Source: Leptospira sp. WS60.C2 (GTDB taxonomy: Bacteria; Spirochaetota; Leptospiria; Leptospirales; Leptospiraceae). From it: a stretch of DNA of 64,000 bases. The DNA lies in assembly GCF_040833955.1 (NCBI RefSeq), contig NZ_CP162133.1, positions 1,510,001 through 1,574,000 of the forward strand, in the 5' to 3' direction. A program made the translations under genes and the position numbers. Of the stretch, positions 56,614 through 64,000 are shown piece after piece (the first letter of the stretch is position 1; the number at the start of each line of letters is the position of its first letter). The notes beneath the pieces were generated by a model, which was not told the origin of the DNA, made no database searches, and worked only from the letters and a program-made list of their open reading frames with translations.

Positions 56614-57804
56614 ATGTCACTCGATCCTACAAACGAAGAGAAAGAAATTCAGGACATCGTCCATGAACTCTCAAAGGATATCGAGAAAGACCGTGTCTTT
56701 GCCAAAAAAGTAAGGCGATTTGCTTTTATCTCTGCGCTCTCCTTTATTGGTCTTACCGTTTTTGTTCTCCTGAGTTATTTGCTCTATTTGAGCCTCAGTG
56801 TGACCAAACTTGAATCCGAGGTAAAAGAGAAAGAACGTAATTTGCGAGAGTTGGAACAGTCTCTATTCTCGCTTATGTATCAAGAGCAACTCAGGGAAGA
56901 AAATGCGTTAGCAGGAGATGCCGAACCTGATACGGAACTGGCAAAACAAGTAGAAGAGAATATCCAATTCCTAAAAGAGGTGAGTGAAAACTCGAAAGGG
57001 CGAAATATCCTGAGAGGCAATGAATCTCAGAAAGAGATAGCGTTAACCTTTGATTTGGCGACGGGTGAAGAACTTCCCGTTTTGTACAATTATATCAAAG
57101 ACCACAAAATCAAAGTGACTGTGTTTTTATCGAATGAGAGGCCTTCTGACATTAATGGTTCCTTTTTTGTCAGACAAAATTTGGATTATATCAAACGAAT
57201 GGCAAAAACAGGTGCCGTTGAATTTGGGAATCATACTTGGTCCCATTTTAATTACCAACGATCGGTGACGGAGACTTCTTTGAAAAAGAGAATGGTACTC
57301 GAATATCTTTCCAAGTCGGTGTTAGATCTCCCTCGAATGGCTGAAGAATTAAAACGAGTCGAGGATACTTTTTACACACTCACCAAACAAGAATTAAAGA
57401 AATATTATCGATTGCCATATGGAGCACTCAGTCAATTGATTTTGGATGCCCATGCAAGTCTTGGTTATACGGATCATATCATGTGGTCCAATAATTCCAA
57501 AGGATCCCTTGACCTTCCAGACTATATCAGTAAACAGTTCCTATATAAAAAGACATCCAAAGGCAAGAAAGAAGTCGTTAAAAATCCTCATTACAAAACA
57601 GGAGAGGAGACTCTTACATACCTAGACAATTGGGAGAAAGCGGATCCACACGGAATGAACGGTGCTATCATTCTAATGCACCTTGGTGGCCCTCGTAAAT
57701 TTGATAAATTGATTTATATACTACCGACTTTTATTGAACGGATGAAAGAGAAGGGCTACAAATTTGTAACCCTTTCTGAAGTCCTAAATGACACAAAAGA
57801 CTAG
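56614..57804 (+). CDS. Membrane-anchored polysaccharide deacetylase-like protein
   Basis: The 396-residue protein has a cytoplasmic N-terminus (about 1-45), one transmembrane helix (FISALSFIGLTVFVLLSYLLYL, about 48-69), a coiled coil (about 70-120) and a C-terminal NodB-like domain (about 145-390). NodB motif 2 is present as FGNHTWSH and motif 3 as RLPYG. Motif 1, normally TFDDG, is LTFDLATG, so the first Asp is kept but the metal-binding second Asp is Leu. The enzyme may be altered or inactive. Family members remove acetyl groups from peptidoglycan or other glycans in the envelope. Confidence 0.82.
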   Translation: MSLDPTNEEKEIQDIVHELSKDIEKDRVFAKKVRRFAFISALSFIGLTVFVLLSYLLYLSLSVTKLESEVKEKERNLRELEQSLFSLMYQEQLREENALAGDAEPDTELAKQVEENIQFLKEVSENSKGRNILRGNESQKEIALTFDLATGEELPVLYNYIKDHKIKVTVFLSNERPSDINGSFFVRQNLDYIKRMAKTGAVEFGNHTWSHFNYQRSVTETSLKKRMVLEYLSKSVLDLPRMAEELKRVEDTFYTLTKQELKKYYRLPYGALSQLILDAHASLGYTDHIMWSNNSKGSLDLPDYISKQFLYKKTSKGKKEVVKNPHYKTGEETLTYLDNWEKADPHGMNGAIILMHLGGPRKFDKLIYILPTFIERMKEKGYKFVTLSEVLNDTKD

Positions 57805-57861
57805 TCATTGAAGGATCCAATGCCCAAAGCTAACATTGAATCTTTGATAGATGGGTTTACT

Positions 57862-60800
57862 CTACACAAATTGTTTTTTACGATTTTTGAACTTTAACGC
57901 AACAGCATCACGGAAATGGTACAAGTTTAAATAAAACACAGGAACCATGATGAGAGTGATAAAGGTTGCAAAAGCAAGTCCCCAACCAAATGCGAGAGCC
58001 ATTGGTACAAGGAATGGATCCTTGCCTCCAATCCCATACGCAGTCGGAAGAAGGCCAAGAACAGTTGTGACAGTTGTTAACAAAACAGCTCTTAAGCGAA
58101 TGCTTCCTGCTTCTACTAATAATTCAAATGTTGATTTGGACGGATCTTCGATTCGTAACTGGTTTGCACAATCTACAAGGACAATGGAGTCATTTACCAC
58201 CACCCCCGCAAGACCGATGATTCCAAGGAATGCTAAAAAGGAGAAAGGTTGTCCATGCACCAAAAATGCGAAAATAACTCCAATCACAGCAAATGGAATG
58301 GCACTCATCACAATCAGTGGTTGTGCCAAAGAACGGAAGAGGGAAGCAAGGATCATATAAATGATGAGAAGTCCTACAAGGAAGGCTCTCCCAAGTGAGG
58401 CCATTGATTCTTCTGTGTCTTTGTTTTCTCCTGAGAATCGAACCGAATACCCAGGGTATTTCGCTATGATGCCTTCTGTCAATTGTTTTGCTTCGATGTT
58501 GACTTGTCTCGATGTGGTGACGGTTTCATCGATGTTGGAGGTGACGGTTAACAATCGTTTCCCATCTAAGTGGTTGATAGAGGCTCTTCCTGGATTTCTG
58601 TCATAACTCGTTAGCCTAGAAACAGGAATTAAATTTCCTGTGAGATTGTTGACATATACTTTGTTTAAGTGAGAAAGAGAGGAGCGATATTCTTCTGGAA
58701 AACGGACTCGTACATCCACTTCTTCATCCGCCCTTTTGATTTTGGTGGAGACTGTTCCTTGTAAGGCGGTGTTGATAGCCAGGGAAACAGACTGTACACT
58801 TACACCCGCAAAAGAAGCTAGTGCTTCATCCACAGACACTCGGATTTCATCTTTTCCTTCATTAAAATCATCACCGATATCTGTGACTCCTTTGATCTTG
58901 GCAAGAGCAGCTTTATATTCCGCACCAATTTTCCGTAAGGTGCCAAAGTCATCCCCTTTGATTTCGATGGCAACAGGTTTTCCAACAGGAGGTCCACCAG
59001 CGAGTTTTTCAAATTCTAGATTCACTAACCTACCTTTCAGAGATAGGAATTCTGTGGGAATTGGCTCGTTTTGGATTTTTGGTTCTTCTTTTTTCTCTAA
59101 ATTTTCTTTTGCAAGTTTTTCTTCGAGTAAAGCCAGTGCCTTTTCATTGAGTAAATACTTTGTGTTTTCCCTTACCACTTCTATGATCTTTTCTGTGGAA
59201 CGATCTCTATTATCATCTGGTGTAAGATACACCATCACCTGTGCATAGTTCTTACCTCGTTTGGTAAAAGGGTCATTCGGGTCTTTTTGAATGATACCTA
59301 CTCGAGAGATAAAATTCTCAACTTCACCTTCAGGAAGTTTGGAGATTGAATGTTCGATGGCTCTAATGAATCTGTCAGTTTCTTCGAGCGTTAAACCAGT
59401 TTCCGCAGTGACTCGCACTTGGAAAGTTTCAATGGCTCCAGGGAAAAGTTTGAATTTCCCGAATTTTGCTTGCAAAGCAAGTGAAAAAACAAATAAGCCA
59501 AGAAGGAGTCCCACCATCTTCCATCTGTTCGTAAGAGCAAATCTTAAAAGTGGTAAGTATGTATTTTCTTTAAAACGAAGGAACCAATGGGATTCTTCTT
59601 TCACTTCACCTTTCATGTCACTCGCTTTACTGACATCGTATAAATGAGAAGGTAACATAAAGAAGGCTTCAAAAAGAGAGCTTAGGAGAGAAAGGATGAC
59701 TACTAAGGGTATGGAATGAATGAATTTACCAAAGATCCCTGTCATAAATAGCATCGGACCAAATGCAGCAATGGTCGTTGTAACAGTGGCCGTTACTGGA
59801 GCTAATACCTCACTTGTTCCTCGCATCGCAGCTTCGAAAGGTTCTTCTCCCATTTCCAAATGTCGGTAAACGTTTTCACAAATGATGATAGCATCATCAA
59901 CCAAGATACCTATGACAATGATGAGTCCCATCATGGAGATTAGGTTGAGTGTCAGTCCCATATAATTCATCGCAACAAAGGTCATTGCGATAGAGATGGG
60001 AATTCCAAGCGCTGTCATAAGAGCCATCCGCCATCCTAAAAACACGAATAAAGAAGCTGTTACTAAGATAAGACCTGATACAGCATTCGAGGTTAGGACT
60101 CCAAGTCTTCTTCGGATGTATTTGGATAAATCATTTACAAACGCGTGTTTGATGGTTCCATTTGAACCACTAATAAAGGTTTGGACTACTTTTTTGGATT
60201 CGTCAACAACACTAATGGCATCCGCTTTTTCCCGTTTGATAACCGTGAGTGCGATCGCTATATTGCCATTCGATTTATCTAAGTATTCTGCATCTTCAAA
60301 TCCTTCCGTAACTTTTGCTACATCTTTGATTCGAACCGACCTTCCAGCATCATTGGTACGAATAAACACATTTTCTATCTCTTCCGCAGTATCAAATTCG
60401 CCGACAGTTCGAACTATAATTTCCTTGGCTCTTTCATTGATATTCCCACCTGGAAAATTGATATTGCGAAGGCGTAAAGCATTGATGACTTGCGTGGAGG
60501 AAAGAGACAAAGCCTTTAATTTGTCTGGGTTAAGGTCTACCTTCATTTCTCTTTCACGCCAACCGCGTTTGGTGATTCTTGCAACCGTCGGTAGTTCCTT
60601 TAGTTTTTCTTCTAGGAGTTTTGCTTGGTCTCTTAGTTCCTTGGCGGTTAGAATCGATTTTCCATCGTGTAGAGCGGAAGAAAGATGGATTTCGATCACG
60701 GGTTGCCTTGCGGTTGTTATCTCAGTGACAATGGGGTCTTCCGCTTCTGTTGGAAGGTCTTGGATGCGATCGATAGCAGATTTGAGATCATCGACGACTT

Positions 60801-61116
60801 TTTGCGTATTCTTCGTATTGGGGTCAATTGTGATGATGATCCCCGAGCGATTTTCAAGTGAAGCAGAACGAAATTCTTTGATTCCATCTACTTCCTTGAT
60901 GGCGTCTTCCAACGGTTTAGTGACAAGTTTCTCTACATCCGCAGGGGCAGCTCCTGGATAGATTGTGGTTACACTCACAATATCAAAATTGATATTGGGA
61001 AATGCTTCCCTGTTCATCGTGGCTGCAGTGAATCCACCTACGAGGATAATGAGAAAGGTAAGTAGGTTTACGAATAAACTTTTGGAAAGAAAATACTGAA
61101 CGATGGATGAACCCAT
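57862..61116 (-). CDS. RND family efflux transporter, inner-membrane pump
   Basis: The 1084-residue protein has the RND repeat: an N-terminal helix ([17 protein letters not shown]) then periplasmic porter domain ([21 protein letters not shown]), six helices with [19 protein letters not shown] in the first half, a second porter domain with the insert [19 protein letters not shown], and six more helices ([21 protein letters not shown] and [18 protein letters not shown]). It should work with a periplasmic adaptor and an outer-membrane channel, neither of which is seen in the window. It lies downstream of def on the same strand, 47 bases away. Substrate unknown. Confidence 0.93.
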   Translation of the reverse strand: MGSSIVQYFLSKSLFVNLLTFLIILVGGFTAATMNREAFPNINFDIVSVTTIYPGAAPADVEKLVTKPLEDAIKEVDGIKEFRSASLENRSGIIITIDPNTKNTQKVVDDLKSAIDRIQDLPTEAEDPIVTEITTARQPVIEIHLSSALHDGKSILTAKELRDQAKLLEEKLKELPTVARITKRGWREREMKVDLNPDKLKALSLSSTQVINALRLRNINFPGGNINERAKEIIVRTVGEFDTAEEIENVFIRTNDAGRSVRIKDVAKVTEGFEDAEYLDKSNGNIAIALTVIKREKADAISVVDESKKVVQTFISGSNGTIKHAFVNDLSKYIRRRLGVLTSNAVSGLILVTASLFVFLGWRMALMTALGIPISIAMTFVAMNYMGLTLNLISMMGLIIVIGILVDDAIIICENVYRHLEMGEEPFEAAMRGTSEVLAPVTATVTTTIAAFGPMLFMTGIFGKFIHSIPLVVILSLLSSLFEAFFMLPSHLYDVSKASDMKGEVKEESHWFLRFKENTYLPLLRFALTNRWKMVGLLLGLFVFSLALQAKFGKFKLFPGAIETFQVRVTAETGLTLEETDRFIRAIEHSISKLPEGEVENFISRVGIIQKDPNDPFTKRGKNYAQVMVYLTPDDNRDRSTEKIIEVVRENTKYLLNEKALALLEEKLAKENLEKKEEPKIQNEPIPTEFLSLKGRLVNLEFEKLAGGPPVGKPVAIEIKGDDFGTLRKIGAEYKAALAKIKGVTDIGDDFNEGKDEIRVSVDEALASFAGVSVQSVSLAINTALQGTVSTKIKRADEEVDVRVRFPEEYRSSLSHLNKVYVNNLTGNLIPVSRLTSYDRNPGRASINHLDGKRLLTVTSNIDETVTTSRQVNIEAKQLTEGIIAKYPGYSVRFSGENKDTEESMASLGRAFLVGLLIIYMILASLFRSLAQPLIVMSAIPFAVIGVIFAFLVHGQPFSFLAFLGIIGLAGVVVNDSIVLVDCANQLRIEDPSKSTFELLVEAGSIRLRAVLLTTVTTVLGLLPTAYGIGGKDPFLVPMALAFGWGLAFATFITLIMVPVFYLNLYHFRDAVALKFKNRKKQFV

Positions 61117-61163
61117 GGAATCTCCTGTGAGGGTGTATAAAGAAACCTAAAATGAACCAGATC

Positions 61164-61703
61164 CTAATCTAACAACTTTCCTGCTGTATCTATGTCTTCG
61201 TTAAAGCCAAATAATTTTGTACTTTTTAATCGGTCCACATACAAGACACCAAAAAGATGATCGCATTCATGTTGTAATACGATGGCTCTATAACCTTCGA
61301 TAACTTCATCATGTTCTTCGAAGTTTTCATCTCGCCATTTCATGCGAATTTTGTTTGGACGTTCCACATAACCACGCATTCCTGGAACGGACAGACAGCC
61401 TTCCCAAAAGCCATCACCAGGAGGTGCTAGAGGAGTGATTTCTGGATTTAGGATGATTTGGTTTGGAACTTCAGGAGTTCCTGGGTAACGCCCGTTGTCG
61501 TCGTCTTGACCAACCACAACCAATTTTTTCAAAACACCAATTTGAGGGGCGGCAAGACCCACTCCATCGGCATGGCGCATGGTTTCAAACATGTCACGAA
61601 TCAGTTTTTTGAATTCCTTGGTTTGGATTTCGGTTTCGGTAACGTCTTCACTCGTTTGCCTAAGGATAGGATTCCCAATTTTCAAAATTTTACGTACTGC
61701 CAT
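61164..61703 (-). CDS. def: Peptide deformylase
   Basis: The 179-residue enzyme has all three motifs: [10 protein letters not shown] (motif 1), [12 protein letters not shown] (motif 2, with the metal Cys) and [15 protein letters not shown] (motif 3, HExxH form HECDH). It removes formyl groups from new N-termini and uses a divalent metal. Full length; it starts at ATG 61703 and is followed by the RND pump gene. Confidence 0.96.
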   Translation of the reverse strand: MAVRKILKIGNPILRQTSEDVTETEIQTKEFKKLIRDMFETMRHADGVGLAAPQIGVLKKLVVVGQDDDNGRYPGTPEVPNQIILNPEITPLAPPGDGFWEGCLSVPGMRGYVERPNKIRMKWRDENFEEHDEVIEGYRAIVLQHECDHLFGVLYVDRLKSTKLFGFNEDIDTAGKLLD

Positions 61704-61817
61704 AAGCTAATATGGAATAGATTGAAAAAGGTCACTGATTGATCAAGTGAACTCCTGATCGAATGAAAAAGAATTTGACAGGTGGGGCTTGAAAGGCTGA
61801 AATTTCGGGAGGGATTT

Positions 61818-61890
<73 letters not shown>

Positions 61891-61965
61891 TTGTGCTTTT
61901 CCAAGGTGAGGAACTGCGTTTGCTTGTCAACAGAATCCCAAAATGGCTAAGGAACCAAAGACTTT

Positions 61966-62277
61966 ATGGGACAAGATACAGTAGAAGAACTCACTAAGAA
62001 ATTGAAAATCCAATCGGATATCATCAAAGGATATGAAAAGGTTCTTAGGCTGAATGAACAAGAATTAGCAAATGCAGATGAAATCATTCGTATGTATGAG
62101 CAAATCATCGATTACTCTCGAGTGGAACTCAGAGAAGCAAAGGAAACAGTGGAAGCAAGTACTATGGTTTCCAACTTAAGCCGTGACGAACTCATGTCAG
62201 CTTTTGATAAAATCAAATCCCTTGAAGAAGCCAACAGAAAACTTAGAGAAGAATCTTTAAAGTTTAGCAAAGATTAA
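61966..62277 (+). CDS. Small coiled-coil protein
   Basis: The 103-residue protein is almost wholly heptad-like helix (EELTKKLKIQSDIIKGYEKVL, LNEQELANADEIIRMYEQII, ELMSAFDKIKSLEEANRKLR) with no signal or membrane segment. It is likely a cytoplasmic structural or regulatory coiled coil. It ends five bases before a GAF-phosphatase gene on the same strand, so a regulatory link is plausible. The family is not recognised. Confidence 0.8.
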   Translation: MGQDTVEELTKKLKIQSDIIKGYEKVLRLNEQELANADEIIRMYEQIIDYSRVELREAKETVEASTMVSNLSRDELMSAFDKIKSLEEANRKLREESLKFSKD

Positions 62278-62281
62278 ACCA

Positions 62282-64000
62282 TTGAAACCAAATTCCCTTC
62301 CGCCCATCATCTTAAAAAACGAAGATGGCGGGTTTTACCTTTCTTCCTCTTCCGAACTGAACGATTTATACCATTTTATTTTGGGACAAGCAAAACGTTT
62401 TGTTTCGGCAAAGTCGGCAGCATTGTATCTTCGGAACGAAAGAGGGAATTTAAGTCGAATAGGATTGGTCTCTGACACAAGTAATGCGGGCCATATCGCC
62501 AAACATGTGTTTAAGTCAAAAAAGAGCATTCTTGTTAAAAAAGGAACTCAGTTACATGCTAGTACAGGGCCTGTTTCTGAATCATACATTGCCTGTTATT
62601 TGGGTGATGAACTTGGTGACATGTCTCTCGGAGTATTGGTTTTAGAGGGCATCAAACACTTTCAAAATTTTTCCGAACAAGATCTAGATTTAATAAATTA
62701 TTTCAGTGCTAATTTGAATGCCTTGTTTAAGGATACGGTTTTTTCGGATAAGGAACCTCAGTTTTTTAATTCTTTAACAACTTCAATACTCTTACTCATT
62801 GATAACGCAAATATTCATAATAACAACAATCGACTGCAATATTTTTTAGAAGAGATCATTCGAGTTGCGGTCCTCATCAATACCAGTGTGGATTTGGAAC
62901 ATGTATTGGCGATGGTAATGGAATCAGCCAAGTCTGTTTTTCGAACGGAAGCTAGTTCTCTACTTCTCTTGGATGATCGAAAAGAATTTTTACTCTTTCA
63001 CACCGTTACAGGTGAAAAACGGGAAGAAGTCTCTAAAATCAAAGTGCCAGTGGGACAAGGGATAGCAGGAACCGTTGCCGTTACAAAAGAGCCTATGATC
63101 ATCAACGATGCCCAAAATGATGATCGAGTGTTTCGCGATGTTGATAAGGCATCCAATTTTATCACGAGAAATATTTTGGCAAGCCCACTGATTGTAGGAG
63201 ATGAAGTGATCGGGGTGATTGAAGCAATCAATACCATTGATCGCAATAATTTTAGCCAAGATGATATTGATACGTTTTTATCCTTTTCTAGTGCGTGTGC
63301 AGTCGCCATTCAAAAGACAAGACTTTTAGACAATCTCAATGTAACCAACTTGGAACTCAAACAAAAGTTGAGCACACTCGAATCCATTTTTGATTTGGGA
63401 CAAGCTGTTTTAGAATCACATGATGAGTTGGGTCTTATGTCAAAGACTCTCAGCATTCTCACAAAAGAATTGTCATGCGAAGATGCTGGTATGGTCATCA
63501 TTGAAGAAAAAAATAGAAACCGTATCCAGGTGTATGCAAGACAACTTGGGATCGTTAGAGAGTCCTTTTTTTCGATGCAAGAGAGTCGATTGTTCCTCAG
63601 TCTTATGGAGTCGGGAAATCCTCGTATGGCGGTGGTCACCCCACAACTCGAAGAATCCTTTTTAGAATTAGAGTTTCATACATTGAAAAAAAATTTTCTA
63701 ATTCTACCGATTTCACCTAGAGGTGGGAATTTACGTGCAGCCCTTTATGTGAGTGGGAAACATTCCCATCATTCCTTTAACGAAACTGACCTTCGTATGT
63801 TAAAAACGTTGTCGTCTCCGTTGGCAAAAGCATACGAAAATCTAAGGCTTAATCAGGAAATCATTACCAAAAAATCGATAGAGAAAGAAATCGAAATCAC
63901 TCGTAAGATTCAAAATAATATTTTACCGAATGCTCTCATTCAGTCACCACTTTTTGATTTGGGAGTTATGTCCGTTGCCGCCAAAGAGGTATCAGGTGAC
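62282..64000 (+). CDS. GAF-domain SpoIIE/RsbU-type phosphatase, 3' end cut by window
   Basis: The frame runs from TTG 62282 to the window end without a stop, 573 codons. It opens with an N-terminal GAF-like region (about 1-150) and then a clear GAF domain (VLINTSVDLEHVLAMVMESA, SSLLLLDDRKEFLLF, VGQGIAGTVAVTKEPMII, ILASPLIVGDEVIGVIEAIN; about 200-345). A third GAF-like domain (about 365-525) is joined by a linker to the start of a PP2C/SpoIIE phosphatase domain (EKEIEITRKIQNNILPN, then SVAAKEVSGD). Such proteins turn a signal into dephosphorylation of an anti-sigma-factor antagonist. The start codon is uncertain; the next-best ATG is well inside. Confidence 0.85.
   Translation, partial: MKPNSLPPIILKNEDGGFYLSSSSELNDLYHFILGQAKRFVSAKSAALYLRNERGNLSRIGLVSDTSNAGHIAKHVFKSKKSILVKKGTQLHASTGPVSESYIACYLGDELGDMSLGVLVLEGIKHFQNFSEQDLDLINYFSANLNALFKDTVFSDKEPQFFNSLTTSILLLIDNANIHNNNNRLQYFLEEIIRVAVLINTSVDLEHVLAMVMESAKSVFRTEASSLLLLDDRKEFLLFHTVTGEKREEVSKIKVPVGQGIAGTVAVTKEPMIINDAQNDDRVFRDVDKASNFITRNILASPLIVGDEVIGVIEAINTIDRNNFSQDDIDTFLSFSSACAVAIQKTRLLDNLNVTNLELKQKLSTLESIFDLGQAVLESHDELGLMSKTLSILTKELSCEDAGMVIIEEKNRNRIQVYARQLGIVRESFFSMQESRLFLSLMESGNPRMAVVTPQLEESFLELEFHTLKKNFLILPISPRGGNLRAALYVSGKHSHHSFNETDLRMLKTLSSPLAKAYENLRLNQEIITKKSIEKEIEITRKIQNNILPNALIQSPLFDLGVMSVAAKEVSGD

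Overview
This window is a chromosomal piece of a Leptospira-type spirochaete, probably from the saprophytic clade (L. biflexa/L. meyeri type; the clade is an inference). Evidence: a spirochaetal flagellar set (flgG-flgA-flgH-flgI-flgJ, flgF, fliG), several short lipobox signal peptides, a Leptospira-type lipoprotein next to nnr and rimP, and gene orders rimP-nusA-infB-rbfA-truB-rpsO-pnp and rpsU-yqeY-dnaG-rpoD.

Layout. (a) 1-7409 is a visibly AT-rich island abutting the 3' end of a tRNA-Arg gene. It holds a Hachiman-type defence pair (hamA, cut by the window edge, and hamB), a 365-codon reading frame with a C-terminal PD-(D/E)xK nuclease domain but no usable start codon, a two-helix membrane protein of unknown function, and an IS1595/ISXO2-type transposase whose frame runs antisense through the tRNA. 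(b) 7504-13678 holds a membrane protein, a HIT protein, two overlapping PPK2-family genes, and a minus-strand set of lipoprotein, NAD(P)HX repair enzyme and small membrane protein. (c) 13811-24111 is the translation/RNA-metabolism operon rimP to pnp, followed by an M16 peptidase and dUTPase. (d) 24183-28386 is a flagellar rod/ring operon. (e) 28383-33833, on the minus strand, is a five-gene set: RRM protein, ATP-grasp ligase, two methyltransferases, and a YihY-type membrane protein split by a beta-propeller. (f) 33946-38348 has flgF, a GC-rich structured spacer, an SDR gene with two operator-like palindromes, a decayed MHYT-PAS-HD-GYP sensor and a histone H1-like basic protein. (g) 38519-47884 has a CDP-alcohol phosphatidyltransferase, tRNA-Asp, fliG, the pyruvate dehydrogenase E1alpha/E1beta/E2 genes, an uncharacterised protein, a small lipoprotein, fructose-bisphosphatase and another uncharacterised protein. 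(h) 47972-52278 is the macromolecular synthesis operon. (i) 52453-64000 has a lipoprotein, glpD, tyrS, a polysaccharide deacetylase-like protein, an RND transporter with def, tRNA-Ala, a coiled-coil protein, and a GAF-SpoIIE phosphatase cut by the window end.

Most of the window is ordinary core genome. The parts that deserve attention are the defence island with its start-less nuclease frame, the YihY/beta-propeller protein, the RRM/ATP-grasp/methyltransferase set, the structured spacer after flgF, the paired palindromes upstream of the SDR gene, and the flgH product without a visible lipobox. Start codons given below were chosen by eye. Family assignments rest on motif recognition without database searches.
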